From Micrococcus sp. EYE_212 (GTDB taxonomy: Bacteria; Actinomycetota; Actinomycetes; Actinomycetales; Micrococcaceae), in NCBI RefSeq assembly GCF_023147585.1, contig NZ_JAHXOZ010000005.1, forward strand, positions 89,609-153,608: DNA of 64,000 bases. Reading direction: 5' to 3'. Positions within the stretch are counted from its first letter, which is position 1; each line of letters opens with the position of its first letter. The notes beneath the pieces are model-generated. The model was given only the letters and a program-made list of their open reading frames with translations, was not told where the DNA came from and ran no database searches. Position numbers and translations under genes: made by a program. This document shows positions 1-8,165 of the stretch, one piece after another.

Positions 1-212
1 CAGTCCAGGCCCATCACCAGGAGGATCATGACCGCCACGAAGGCGAGCACCACTGCGGTCATGCGCAGCAGCTCCTCGCTCGTGGGGGTGACCACCTTGC
101 GGAGCTCGTCCACCACCTGGCGCAGGAACAGGGCGATCCGCGCGAAGAGCCCACGGCGCTGCCTGTCCGGCGCCGGGGTGGAGCCCCCGCCGTTCGCCGC
201 CAACTCAGTCAC
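1..212 (-). CDS. secE: Preprotein translocase subunit SecE (partial)
   Basis: SecE is the small membrane subunit of the SecYEG protein-export channel. Reading leftward from a GTG at 212, the visible 70 codons give a charged N-terminus, the amphipathic [20 protein letters not shown] segment typical of SecE, and the start of one membrane helix ([20 protein letters not shown]). The gene leaves the window before its stop codon. It follows tRNA-Trp in the same direction, which is the conserved actinobacterial order trpT-secE-nusG, so nusG is expected just outside the window. The length is normal for an actinobacterial SecE. Confidence 0.95.
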   Translation of the reverse strand, partial: MTELAANGGGSTPAPDRQRRGLFARIALFLRQVVDELRKVVTPTSEELLRMTAVVLAFVAVMILLVMGLD

Positions 213-281
213 GTGGCCTCACTCAATCGGATCGCCGAAACGCTTGCACGCCTGTGCCGGGCACTTCAGCCCGGCACCGAG

Positions 282-354
282 CAGGGCAGACAGGACTCGA
301 ACCTGCAACCTGCGGTTTTGGAGACCGCTGCGCTACCAATTGCGCCACTACCCT
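282..354 (-). tRNA. trpT: tRNA-Trp (CCA anticodon)
   Basis: A complete cloverleaf is read leftward from 354. The acceptor stem is AGGGTAG pairing with CTGCCCT, with discriminator G at 282. The anticodon stem GCGGT/ACCGC encloses the loop CTCCAAA, giving anticodon CCA, and a standard GGTTCGAGTCC T-loop region is present. The 3' CCA is not encoded. It lies 69 bases upstream of secE on the same strand. Confidence 0.97.
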
Positions 355-464
355 AGGTGTCCGCCTGCCGACTCCCGGGCGCTCGCCCAGGACCGTCATC
401 GCGGTACCGAGCGTTCAGAATACGCCATGCCGGGCCGGGAGTCGAACCGGGGCGGCGCACTCAC

Positions 465-470
465 TACGCT
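465..470 (+). promoter_or_regulatory. Putative -10 box for the aminotransferase gene
   Basis: TACGCT fits the actinobacterial TANNNT -10 pattern. It would start a transcript near 477 with a leader of about 55 bases before the ATG at 533. No clear -35 element is seen. Confidence 0.45.
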
Positions 471-532
471 GGCGTGCGGAGGCGTGCCCTCCGCACCTCG
501 CTCCCGCCCTCGAACCGCCGAAGAAGGTCCCC

Positions 533-1741
533 ATGGCTTCCCCCGCACGCCGCGTGTCCACCCGCCTCGCCGCCATCGACCCGTCCGCCACCCTCGTCGT
601 CGACGCGCGGGCCAAGGAGCTCAAGGCCGCTGGCCGTCCCGTGATCGGCTTCGGCGCGGGCGAGCCCGACTTCCCCACCCCGGGCTACATCGTCGACGCG
701 GCCGTCGCCGCCGCGCAGGACCCGAAGAACCACCGCTACTCCCCCGCCGCCGGCCTGCCCGAGCTGCGCGAGGCGATCGCGGCCAAGACCCTGCGGGACT
801 CCGGCGTCTCCGTGGAGGCCTCCCAGGTGCTCGTGACGAACGGCGGCAAGCAGGCCGTCTACAACACGTTCGCCGCCCTGCTGGACCCGCAGGACGAGGT
901 CCTCGTCCCCGCGCCGTACTGGACCACCTACCCGGAGGCCATCCGCCTGGCCGGCGGCGTGCCGGTGGACGTGTTCGCGGGCCCCGAGGCGGGCTACAAG
1001 GTCACCGTGGAGCAGCTCGAGGCCGCCGTCACGGACCGCACCAAGGCGCTCCTCTTCGTCTCGCCCTCCAACCCGACCGGCGCGGTCTACTCCCCCGAGG
1101 AGACGAAGGCCATCGGCGAGTGGGCCCTCGAGCGGGGCCTGTGGGTCGTCACCGACGAGATCTACGAGCACCTCACCTACGACGGCGTGCCCTTCACCTC
1201 CATCGTCGCGGCCGTCCCGGGCCTGGCGGAGCAGGCCGTGGTCGTCAACGGCGTCGCGAAGACCTACGCGATGACCGGCTGGCGCGTCGGATGGATGGTC
1301 GGCCCGGTGGACGTCATCAAGGCGGCCACGAACCTGCAGTCGCACGCCACCTCCAACGTGGCCAACGTGTCCCAGCGCGCGGCCCTCGCCGCCGTCGCGG
1401 GGCCGCTGGACGCCGTCGAGGAGATGACGACGGCCTTCGACCGCCGCCGGACGGCCATGGTCGCGGCCATGAACGCCGTGCCCGGCTTCCACTGCCCCAC
1501 GCCGGAGGGTGCCTTCTACGCGTACGTGGACGTCCGTGAGGCGCTCGGGAAGACGTACCGCGGAGGCGTCACCCCCACGACGTCGGCCGAGCTCGCCGCG
1601 TTCATCCTCGATGAGGCCGAGGTCGCCGTCGTGCCCGGCGAGGCCTTCGGCCCCTCGGGCTACCTGCGCCTGTCCTACGCGCTGGGCGACGACGACCTGG
1701 CCGAGGGAGTCGAGCGCATCCGCGCACTGCTCTCCGAGTGA
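533..1741 (+). CDS. aspC: Class I PLP-dependent aminotransferase (aspartate aminotransferase type)
   Basis: A 402-residue fold-type I aminotransferase, probably aspartate:2-oxoglutarate. Family signatures in order are the N-terminal [10 protein letters not shown], the substrate/PLP-contacting SPSNPTG near residue 180, TDEIYE, the PLP lysine K243 in [14 protein letters not shown], and the carboxylate-binding arginine in YLRLSYALG near the C-terminus. The ATG at 533 was chosen because similarity starts there; upstream in-frame codons run through the tRNA-Trp region. A weak AAGAAGG lies just upstream. In other actinobacteria an aminotransferase of this type sits next to trpT-secE, which supports the assignment. 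Exact amino-acid preference cannot be read from sequence. Confidence 0.93.
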   Translation: MASPARRVSTRLAAIDPSATLVVDARAKELKAAGRPVIGFGAGEPDFPTPGYIVDAAVAAAQDPKNHRYSPAAGLPELREAIAAKTLRDSGVSVEASQVLVTNGGKQAVYNTFAALLDPQDEVLVPAPYWTTYPEAIRLAGGVPVDVFAGPEAGYKVTVEQLEAAVTDRTKALLFVSPSNPTGAVYSPEETKAIGEWALERGLWVVTDEIYEHLTYDGVPFTSIVAAVPGLAEQAVVVNGVAKTYAMTGWRVGWMVGPVDVIKAATNLQSHATSNVANVSQRAALAAVAGPLDAVEEMTTAFDRRRTAMVAAMNAVPGFHCPTPEGAFYAYVDVREALGKTYRGGVTPTTSAELAAFILDEAEVAVVPGEAFGPSGYLRLSYALGDDDLAEGVERIRALLSE

Positions 1742-1752
1742 TCGCGGTCCTC

Positions 1753-1779
1753 GCCGGCCGCGAGTGCGTCGCGGCCGGC
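1753..1779 (+). terminator. Hairpin after the aminotransferase gene
   Basis: Eleven-bp arms GCCGGCCGCGA and TCGCGGCCGGC flank a 5-base loop, 12 bases after the stop codon. There is no T-tract. Confidence 0.6.
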
Positions 1780-1789
1780 CGCAGACCTG

Positions 1790-1819
1790 CGAGCCCCGCG
1801 CCGCCCGGCGCGGGGCTCG
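1790..1819 (-). terminator. Hairpin after the response regulator gene
   Basis: Thirteen-bp perfect arms CGAGCCCCGCGCC and GGCGCGGGGCTCG with a 4-base loop lie 12 bases beyond the stop of the leftward regulator gene. It can work in both directions between these convergent genes. Confidence 0.6.
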
Positions 1820-1831
1820 CCCGCATCCGGC

Positions 1832-2518
1832 TCAGGCGTATCCGCGGCGCGCGGCCCAGCGCGTGAGCTCGTGGCGGTTGGAGAGCTGGAGCTTGCGCAG
1901 CACGGAGGACACGTGGCTCTCCACCGTGCGGTCCGAGATGAACAGCTCGGCGCCGGCCTCCCGGTACGTGTAGCCCCGGGCCACGAGGCGCATGACGTCC
2001 CGCTCGCGGGAGGAGAGGCGGTCGAGGTCCTCGTCCCGGGCCGGCTCCCCGGCCTCCGGTGCCGGCGCCGACGGCGACGGCGGGCTCCCGCGGAACGCGT
2101 CGAGGACGAATCCGGCGAGGCGCGGCGAGAACACGGCGTCGCCGCCGGCCACCCGCGCGGCCGCCTCCGTGACGTCGGCCCCCGAGGCGGTCTTCGTGAT
2201 GTAGCCGCGGGCCCCGGCGCGGATCACGGCGACCACGTCCTCCGCGGCATCGGACACGGACAGCGCCAGGAAGCGCGTGCCCGGCCGCCGCTCCAGCACG
2301 CGCGCGGCCACTTCGGCCCCGCCGCCGCCCGCTCCGCCGGGCAGGTGCACGTCGAGGAGCACGACGTCGGGCTCCCGCTCGAGGACCTCGCGGACGGCGG
2401 CGTCGACGTCCCCGGCCTCGCCCACGATCTCGACCCGCGCCGGATCCAGGTCGGCGCGCAGTCCGGCGCGGAAGATCGCGTGGTCGTCCACGATCACGGC
2501 GGTGAGCGGGATGGTCAT
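1832..2518 (-). CDS. LuxR/NarL-family response regulator, EsrR-like
   Basis: A 228-residue two-component response regulator. The receiver domain covers about residues 5-120 with the acidic pair D11/D12, phosphoacceptor D56 in VVLLDVHLPG, and a conserved lysine in GYITKTA. After a proline/alanine linker the C-terminal NarL/LuxR helix-turn-helix (about 165-228) reads LSSRERDVMRLVARGYTYRE then ISDRTVESHVSSVLRKL. Its ATG overlaps the stop of the sensor kinase by four bases (ATGA), so the two are translationally coupled. The divergent PspC gene and the palindrome at 3841-3882 suggest it controls an envelope-stress regulon like corynebacterial EsrR. That functional link is inference from architecture. 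Confidence 0.93.
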   Translation of the reverse strand: MTIPLTAVIVDDHAIFRAGLRADLDPARVEIVGEAGDVDAAVREVLEREPDVVLLDVHLPGGAGGGGAEVAARVLERRPGTRFLALSVSDAAEDVVAVIRAGARGYITKTASGADVTEAAARVAGGDAVFSPRLAGFVLDAFRGSPPSPSAPAPEAGEPARDEDLDRLSSRERDVMRLVARGYTYREAGAELFISDRTVESHVSSVLRKLQLSNRHELTRWAARRGYA

Positions 2519-3813
2519 GCGGTCTCCTCCCGCGGATCGGTCGGGTGGGCGGGCTCGGGAAGGGCCAGGTGCACCTCGGTGCCGCCCGGCCCGGAGCGGA
2601 GACGGGCCGACCCTCCTGCCCGGCGCATGCGGCCAAGGATCGACTCGCGCACGCCCATCCGGTCGGCGGGGACCTCGTCGAGGTCGAAGCCCGCCCCGCG
2701 GTCACGCACGAAGACCTCCGCGAGCCGCGGTGCGCCGTCGTCGTCGGTCACCTCGGCGAAGACCTGGACGTCCCCCGCGTGGCGCGCGGCGTTGAGGACG
2801 GCCTCCCGGGCGGCGGCCACGAGTGGCTCGAGCCAGGCCCCGGAGGCCTCGCCGACCGCGACCACCTCCACGCGGCGGCCGTGGGCGTCCTCGACCTCGG
2901 CCGCCGTCTCCTCGAGCCGTTCGCGCAGGGTCCCGCCGAGCCCGGCCGCCTCGGGGAAGAGGAACCGGCGCAGCTCGCGCTCCTGGGCGCGGGCCACCCG
3001 GGCGACCGTCTCCGGGTCCTCGGCGCGCCGCTGGATCAGCGCCAGGGACTGCAGCACCGAGTCGTGCAGGTGCGCCGCGATCTCGGCGCGCTCCGCGTGG
3101 ACCGCGAGCGCCGTGCGCTCCTCGTCCCGGCGGCGCTGCCACGCCAGCAGGTAGGGCATGGCCACCAGGGCCGCCCCGGCCAGCATGGCGACGGCGACCA
3201 CCAGTCCCAGCCACAGCTCGCCCGAGCCGACGGCGCCCACGGCGAGGGCCAGCACGGCGAGGAGCACGAGCCCCGATCCGAGGGCGAGGCGCACGAGGCG
3301 GCCGCCGCGCTCCCCGCGCCCGCCCCGGCCGAGGTCCAGCTGCATCCACGCGAGCCCGAGGCCGATCACGAGCACCGCCACGGGGCCCACGAGCGCCCAG
3401 TCCACGTCCACGCCCAGCCCGTCGGCCGCCACGATCCCGCCGACGCCGAGCAGGACCGCGGCGAGCAGCAGCGGCCAGCCGCCCTCCCGGACGCGCTCGG
3501 CCACCTCGGGCAGGCGTTCGGCGAGCGTGGGGGCCGGGCCGGCGACGCCGTCTGCCGCGGGGGTGCCGGGCGCGTCCTCCGGCATGAGCAGCCAGAGCCA
3601 GGCGTAGAGCGCCGCCCCGGCGCCGCCGGCCAGGGTGAGCAGCACGAACCCCCAGCGCACCGCCGCGGTGGAGAGGCCCAGGTGCCGGGCGACGCCGGCG
3701 GCGACCCCGGCCACCGGCCGGTCGGCGCCATGCCGGGCCAGCGGAGGGCGCGCGGGCAAGGCCGGACGCACGGGACCCGTCGGTGTCGGCGCGGTGGGGA
3801 CGGCGGGGCTCAT
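2515..3813 (-). CDS. PspC-domain sensor histidine kinase, EsrS-like
   Basis: A 432-residue membrane histidine kinase. Residues about 25-82 form a PspC domain (GVAAGVARHLGLSTAAVRWGF then a Gly-rich membrane hairpin), followed by roughly four more membrane segments. The NarL-type dimerisation motif HLHDSVLQSL contains the phosphoacceptor H250. The HATPase domain follows, with EAVLNAARHAG (N-box) and FVRDRGAGFDLD (G1 box). The start is the ATG at 3813, where the PspC homology begins; no stop codon precedes it upstream, so the frame is open but uninformative there. It is encoded with its response regulator and divergent from a second PspC protein, as in EsrISR of Corynebacterium. Confidence 0.92.
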   Translation of the reverse strand: MSPAVPTAPTPTGPVRPALPARPPLARHGADRPVAGVAAGVARHLGLSTAAVRWGFVLLTLAGGAGAALYAWLWLLMPEDAPGTPAADGVAGPAPTLAERLPEVAERVREGGWPLLLAAVLLGVGGIVAADGLGVDVDWALVGPVAVLVIGLGLAWMQLDLGRGGRGERGGRLVRLALGSGLVLLAVLALAVGAVGSGELWLGLVVAVAMLAGAALVAMPYLLAWQRRRDEERTALAVHAERAEIAAHLHDSVLQSLALIQRRAEDPETVARVARAQERELRRFLFPEAAGLGGTLRERLEETAAEVEDAHGRRVEVVAVGEASGAWLEPLVAAAREAVLNAARHAGDVQVFAEVTDDDGAPRLAEVFVRDRGAGFDLDEVPADRMGVRESILGRMRRAGGSARLRSGPGGTEVHLALPEPAHPTDPREETA

Positions 3814-3840
3814 GGCTCCATCCTGCCCGTCCCGTGCACG

Positions 3841-3882
3841 GGGCACATCCGGGACCGGATCCGGGACATCCCGGATGTGCCC
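3841..3882. promoter_or_regulatory. Perfect 14-bp inverted repeat between divergent PspC genes (putative operator)
   Basis: Arms GGGCACATCCGGGA (3841-3854) and TCCCGGATGTGCCC (3869-3882) are exact reverse complements, separated by 14 bases that hold another ATCCGGGAC copy. It occupies the centre of the 96-bp gap between divergent start codons, so it is the natural binding site for the adjacent LuxR-type regulator. Confidence 0.7.
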
Positions 3883-3909
3883 GGGGCGGCGGCGGACCAC
3901 GATGGAGGC

Positions 3910-4971
3910 ATGAGCACCGCCCACGGATCCTGTCCCCCCTCCCCCGCCGACGTCCAGGACGACGCGGGCGCACTCCCCTCCTGGCTGCGCCGCGCGGTCG
4001 AGTCGTGGGGCGTCCGCCGCGACGACTCCTCCTGGGTGGCCGGCGTCCTCGGCGGCGTCGCCCGCCGCTACGGGATCGACCCCCTGCTGGCCCGCGGCGC
4101 GTTCGTGGCCCTGTGCGTCGTGTCCGCCGGGCTGGGCCTGCTGGCCTACGCGGCCGCCTGGGCCGTGCTCCCGGACGCGCAGGGGCGGGTGCAGTACGGC
4201 CGCCTGCGCCGCGGCGAGTGGACCGACGCGACCGTGGCGATCGCCGTGATCGGCGGCATCGGCGCCCTCAACGTCCTCGTGGGCGCGGGATTCACCCTGC
4301 TCGCACCGGCCGTCGGCGGGCCGGGCTCGCTGCTCGGCCTCGCCGCCGTCGCGGTGCTGGTCTGGTGGCTCGTGACGCGGTGGGACGCCGACGCGCAGCA
4401 GCGCGTCACCCCCACGGCGACGCCGGAGCGCGGGCGCGTGCACAGCGAGCCCGCCTGGTATGCGCGGCGCCGAGAGACCTCGGCGGCGCCCGCCTCCGCT
4501 GACGAGCACGGCTTCCACGCGGACTGGATCGACCCGGACACCGGCGCGTGGCGAGAGCAGACGCACTCCCGCGAGCACCGCGCGGCCGCCCGACTGGCCG
4601 AGGAGCAGGCGCGCACCGTCGCCCCCGCATTCCGGGCCCCCGGGCGCAGGCCGATGTGGGCGAAGGGCGGGTCCCACGGACCCGGCGGCAAGCCCGTCCT
4701 CGGACGCGGCGCGCAGGCGGTCACCTACCTCCTGGCGGCGGGAACCGCCCTGACGGTCCTGCTGTCCATGCTCCTGGGGAACGCGGTGCCGAGCGCGACG
4801 CTGCTCCCCGTGCCACCCACCTCGGCCGCCCTGGCCGTCATCGTCGTCGCGATGACCGTCGGCCTGCTGCGGGGCCGCCGCCCCGGCGCCCTCGCCCCGG
4901 TGAGCGGGGTCCTCGTGGGCGTCACCGCCGTGCAGATGGCCGCCCACCTCCTCTTCGCCCCCCTCACGTGA
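3910..4971 (+). CDS. PspC-domain membrane protein, EsrI-like
   Basis: A 353-residue protein with an N-terminal PspC domain (about residues 25-90: DSSWVAGVLGGVARRYGIDPLLARGAFVALCVV, here quoted in part) followed by several membrane segments, a hydrophilic Arg/Ala-rich stretch (about 165-260) and a C-terminal membrane pair. The ATG at 3910 directly follows GGAGG. It diverges from the PspC kinase/regulator pair and shares their palindromic intergenic region. In Corynebacterium the equivalent PspC protein EsrI inhibits the kinase; the same role is proposed here by position and domain content only. A GC hairpin follows the stop. Confidence 0.85.
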   Translation: MSTAHGSCPPSPADVQDDAGALPSWLRRAVESWGVRRDDSSWVAGVLGGVARRYGIDPLLARGAFVALCVVSAGLGLLAYAAAWAVLPDAQGRVQYGRLRRGEWTDATVAIAVIGGIGALNVLVGAGFTLLAPAVGGPGSLLGLAAVAVLVWWLVTRWDADAQQRVTPTATPERGRVHSEPAWYARRRETSAAPASADEHGFHADWIDPDTGAWREQTHSREHRAAARLAEEQARTVAPAFRAPGRRPMWAKGGSHGPGGKPVLGRGAQAVTYLLAAGTALTVLLSMLLGNAVPSATLLPVPPTSAALAVIVVAMTVGLLRGRRPGALAPVSGVLVGVTAVQMAAHLLFAPLT

Positions 4972-5065
4972 GCCAGGCGTCCACGATCCCCGCCGAGCGC
5001 GCGCTCTCGGGGCCTGACATCCGACGAGGGCGCACCGGCGCGCCGCCCTTCGAGTGGGGCCCGAC

Positions 5066-5091
5066 GGGCGGCCGTCCCCTGACGGCCGCCC
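5066..5091 (+). terminator. Hairpin after the PspC membrane protein gene
   Basis: Eleven-bp arms GGGCGGCCGTC and GACGGCCGCCC with loop CCCT, about 95 bases after the stop codon and just before the pfkA promoter. Confidence 0.6.
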
Positions 5092-5102
5092 TCCGGCATG
5101 CC

Positions 5103-5108
5103 TAGGGT
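5103..5108 (+). promoter_or_regulatory. Putative -10 box of pfkA
   Basis: TAGGGT fits TANNNT; a start near 5115 gives a leader of about 32 bases that contains GAGAGGA seven bases before the ATG. Confidence 0.55.
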
Positions 5109-5146
5109 GAGGGGGACCCCGGCAGAACACCCTCGAGAGGACCCCC

Positions 5147-6178
5147 ATGCGCGTCGGAATGCTCACCTCCGGAGGCGACTGCCCCGGCCTCAACGCCGTC
5201 ATCCGGGCGGCCGTCCTGCACGGCATCAAGACCTACGACATGGAGATGGTGGGCATCCGGGACGGCTGGGCCGGCCTCATCCGCATGGACGTCGAGGAGC
5301 TGCCCCGCACGCGGGTCCGCGGCCTCGCGAAGCAGGGCGGCACCATCATCGGCACGTCCCGCACGCACCCGTACGACGCCGACGGCGGCGGCCCGGAGAA
5401 CTTGCTGCGCAGCGTGCGCGAGCTGGGCTTGGACGCCGTGATCGCGATCGGCGGCGAGGGCACCCTGGCCGGCGCCAACCGCCTCGCCCAGGACGGCCTG
5501 CCGATCATCGGCGTCCCGAAGACCATCGACAACGACCTCCAGGGCACCGACTACACGTTCGGCTTCGACACGGCCGTGCAGATCGCCACGGACGCGATGG
5601 ACCGCCTGCGCACCACCGGCGAGTCCCACCACCGCTGCATGGTGGCCGAGGTCATGGGCCGCCACGTCGGGTGGATCGCCCTGCACTCCGGCATGGCCGC
5701 CGGCGCCCATGCGATCCTCATCCCCGAGGTCCGCACGCCCATGGAGCAGGTGGCCGAGTGGGTCACGCAGGTGCACGAGAAGGGCCGTTCGCCGCTCGTC
5801 GTCGTCGCGGAGGGCTTCATCCCCGAGGGCCAGGACGACCCGCTGGCGGACGCCGGTGTGGAGGCCTCCGGGCGCCCCCGCCTCGGCGGCATCGGCGAGT
5901 GGGTCACGCGCGAGATCGAGACCATGACCGGCATCGAGACCCGCAGCACCGTGCTCGGGCACATCCAGCGCGGCGGCGCCCCGACGGCCACGGACCGCGT
6001 GCTCTCCACGCGCTTCGGCATGGGCGCCGTGGACCTCGCGGCGCAGCGGCGCTGGGGTCAGATGGTGGCGGCGAACGGGACGGAGATCATCTCCATCCCC
6101 ATGAGTGCGGCGCTCAAGGGTCTCAAGTCCGTCCCGAGCTCCCGGTACGACGAGGCCGCCGTCCTCTTCGGCCGCTGA
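5147..6178 (+). CDS. pfkA: 6-phosphofructokinase
   Basis: A 343-residue glycolytic kinase making fructose 1,6-bisphosphate. Signatures: N-terminal phosphate loop GGDCPGLNAVIR, GGEGTLAGANRL, the catalytic PKTIDNDLQGTDYTFGFDTA, and EVMGRHVGWIALHSG. The glycine of GGEGT is the residue associated with ATP use, where PPi-dependent enzymes usually carry Asp, so ATP is the likely donor; this is a family rule, not proof. The ATG is preceded by GAGAGGA and a TAGGGT promoter. The next gene begins four bases after the stop, so the two are probably co-transcribed. Confidence 0.96.
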   Translation: MRVGMLTSGGDCPGLNAVIRAAVLHGIKTYDMEMVGIRDGWAGLIRMDVEELPRTRVRGLAKQGGTIIGTSRTHPYDADGGGPENLLRSVRELGLDAVIAIGGEGTLAGANRLAQDGLPIIGVPKTIDNDLQGTDYTFGFDTAVQIATDAMDRLRTTGESHHRCMVAEVMGRHVGWIALHSGMAAGAHAILIPEVRTPMEQVAEWVTQVHEKGRSPLVVVAEGFIPEGQDDPLADAGVEASGRPRLGGIGEWVTREIETMTGIETRSTVLGHIQRGGAPTATDRVLSTRFGMGAVDLAAQRRWGQMVAANGTEIISIPMSAALKGLKSVPSSRYDEAAVLFGR

Positions 6179-6182
6179 TCCC

Positions 6183-6917
6183 GTGAGCGAGCTCCCCCGC
6201 CTGGACGACCACGTCCTCGGCCTCGTCCGCTGGGCGTGGTGCCGCGAGCTCGGCCTGCCGGAGGGATCGCTCGACGACCCGTCCGACGGCTCCCGTCTCG
6301 AGGTGGCGGGACCCGCGGACGCGGTGGTCGTGCTGCAGCTGGCCGGCGCGACGGCGCTGCGGGCTCCCGCGGACGTGCTCGGCGCGGCGCGGGACCTCCC
6401 GGACGAGGTGCTCGCCCTCGAGTCCACCCTGCTGCGGCTCACGGCGCGGCACGCCCCGCGCTCGCTCGGCGAGGCCGACCTGCTCTACACGGCCGAGGCA
6501 CCGGAGATCAGCCCCTCCTCCTCGGTGGCGGTCTCCGATGCCCCCGAGCACGCGGCGCGGCTCACGGCCCTGTGCCCCGCCGACGACGTCCACGCGGCGG
6601 ACCTGGGCCCAGCACCACTGACCCTCGTGCCCGACGACGGCCACGGGGAGGCGCTGGGCGACCCCCTCGCCGGGGCGGGGCACACGGTGTGGCAGGGGCT
6701 GGTCGCCCGGATGGGGATCCTCACGGCCCCGGAGCACCGCGTCCGCGGACTCGGGACCTACGCCGCGGCCGTCGCGGCCGAGCGGGCCTTCCTGGACGGC
6801 CTCGTGCCCGAGGCGCGCGTGCGCACGCAGGACCGGGCGGGCCAGGCGATCGCCGTGGCCCTGGGGTTCGCGCGGGCGGGGTCCCTCACGCGGATCGAGC
6901 TGACAGCCGGGCGCTGA
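6183..6917 (+). CDS. GNAT-like N-acetyltransferase domain protein
   Basis: A 244-residue protein starting at GTG 6183, four bases after pfkA. The N-terminal half (to about residue 130) is acidic and not recognised. The C-terminal part resembles the acetyl-CoA-binding half of a GNAT domain: EHRVRGLGTYAAAVAAERAF for the P-loop helix and AIAVALGFARAGS for the later strand-helix. Substrate is unknown. It is likely expressed with pfkA. A short hairpin GGGAC-GAGA-GTCCC lies after the stop, facing convergent ygfZ. Confidence 0.65.
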   Translation: MSELPRLDDHVLGLVRWAWCRELGLPEGSLDDPSDGSRLEVAGPADAVVVLQLAGATALRAPADVLGAARDLPDEVLALESTLLRLTARHAPRSLGEADLLYTAEAPEISPSSSVAVSDAPEHAARLTALCPADDVHAADLGPAPLTLVPDDGHGEALGDPLAGAGHTVWQGLVARMGILTAPEHRVRGLGTYAAAVAAERAFLDGLVPEARVRTQDRAGQAIAVALGFARAGSLTRIELTAGR

Positions 6918-6977
6918 CCGCTCAGGGGCGGCCTGACGGGCGGCGGGCCACCGCGCCGGACGGGACGAGAGTCCCGG

Positions 6978-8165
6978 TCAGCCCAGGCGCCCGAGCCCCG
7001 GGGGACGGCCCACGACCTGGCCGGCGTCGGGCGAGACGAGCGGCTCCTGCGCGGCGGCGATCCACTCCGCGGCCACGTCGTCCTCCGCACCGCGGACGAG
7101 CAGCTCCGCGTCCACGGGGACGGCCCGCTTCAGCACGGCCAGCGCGATCGGCCCGGCCTCGTGGTGGAGCGCGGAACCGGTGACGGACCCGACGGGACGG
7201 GCGGTCGCCCGGCCCTCGGGGGTGTCCGGGGACGGGCGCAGGATCACGGGCGCGCCGTGGGGCGGGAGCGCATGGGAGGACCCGTCCAGCAGCAGCTGCG
7301 TGAGGCGGCGGGGAGGACGCCCGAGGTTGTGCACCCGTGCCACGGTCTCCTGCCCCCGGTAGCAGCCCTTGGCCAGGTGCACGGCGGTGCGCAGCAGGTC
7401 GAGCTCGTGCGGCAGGGCCCGCGCGTCCGCGTCCAGGGCGGGACGGGGGCGCCCGGCGGCGAGCCGCAGGGCCTCCGCGGCGGAGACGCCGGCCAGGCTC
7501 CAGCCCTTCAGCTCCCCCTCACCGAGGTGCGCGACGGTCTCCGCGAGGTCGGCGCGGGTCACGAGGTACTCGCGCCAGCTCCAGTCCGCGCCGGGGTGAC
7601 GCGCCGGGTCCGGCTCCGCCGAGTACGCCCAGCCGCCCTCGGCGACGGCGGGCCACGGGTCCACCCACACGGTGCGGTCCTCCCAGCCGGGCACGGGCGC
7701 CATGGACCCCACGACGGCGACCGCGCCGGAGTGGTCGCGGATCCGCACGTCGTGGGAGAAGCGCATGGCGGTCAGCCACGCGATGAGGTCCTCGGAGCGC
7801 GAGCGGTCCACGATGAGCCACGCGGCGGCACCGTCCTCGAGGAGATGCGCGGCGTGCTCGATGCGGCCCTGCGGATCGAGCAGGAGCGTCTCGGTGCTCG
7901 TGCCCGGGGCGAGGGACTCGACGTGCTGGCTGCCCAGGGTGTGCAGCCACGCGAGACGGTCCGGGCCCGTGAGGGAGAGGACGGCGCGGTGGGAGAGGTC
8001 CACGAGGGCCCGGCCGCGGGCCAGGGCGCGCTGCTCCGGCAGGGGACGGCCGTAGTGGGCGGCGACGCCCTCCTCCAGGCCCTCCCCCTCCACGGCGCCG
8101 GCCGCTGGGCCGGGGCTCGCGGAGGCGGCGAGGCTCAGGATCGGGCTGCGCCCGGGCATGGTCAT
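6978..8165 (-). CDS. ygfZ: YgfZ/GcvT-domain folate-binding protein
   Basis: A 395-residue member of the YgfZ (IBA57-like) family, which helps maintain iron-sulfur enzymes and binds folate. The diagnostic K-G-C-Y-x-G-Q-E motif appears as LAKGCYRGQETVARVHNLG about two thirds along, after an N-terminal aminomethyltransferase-like fold (DLSHRAVLSLTGPDRLAWLH). The ATG at 8165 overlaps the stop of the upstream nitrobindin-like gene (ATGA), implying coupling; ATG 8159 is an alternative two codons in. YgfZ next to this heme-binding-type protein is a common actinobacterial pairing. Confidence 0.9.
   Translation of the reverse strand: MTMPGRSPILSLAASASPGPAAGAVEGEGLEEGVAAHYGRPLPEQRALARGRALVDLSHRAVLSLTGPDRLAWLHTLGSQHVESLAPGTSTETLLLDPQGRIEHAAHLLEDGAAAWLIVDRSRSEDLIAWLTAMRFSHDVRIRDHSGAVAVVGSMAPVPGWEDRTVWVDPWPAVAEGGWAYSAEPDPARHPGADWSWREYLVTRADLAETVAHLGEGELKGWSLAGVSAAEALRLAAGRPRPALDADARALPHELDLLRTAVHLAKGCYRGQETVARVHNLGRPPRRLTQLLLDGSSHALPPHGAPVILRPSPDTPEGRATARPVGSVTGSALHHEAGPIALAVLKRAVPVDAELLVRGAEDDVAAEWIAAAQEPLVSPDAGQVVGRPPGLGRLG

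Noticed and set aside
355..532. A small ORF or second tRNA between tRNA-Trp and the aminotransferase
   Set aside because: A tRNA-like stretch near 430-450 (GGGAGTCGAACC) resembles a T-arm but no cloverleaf can be folded around it.
6105..6182. Upstream extension of the GNAT-like gene into pfkA
   Set aside because: The frame is open by chance inside pfkA; GTG 6183 directly after the pfkA stop is the sensible start.
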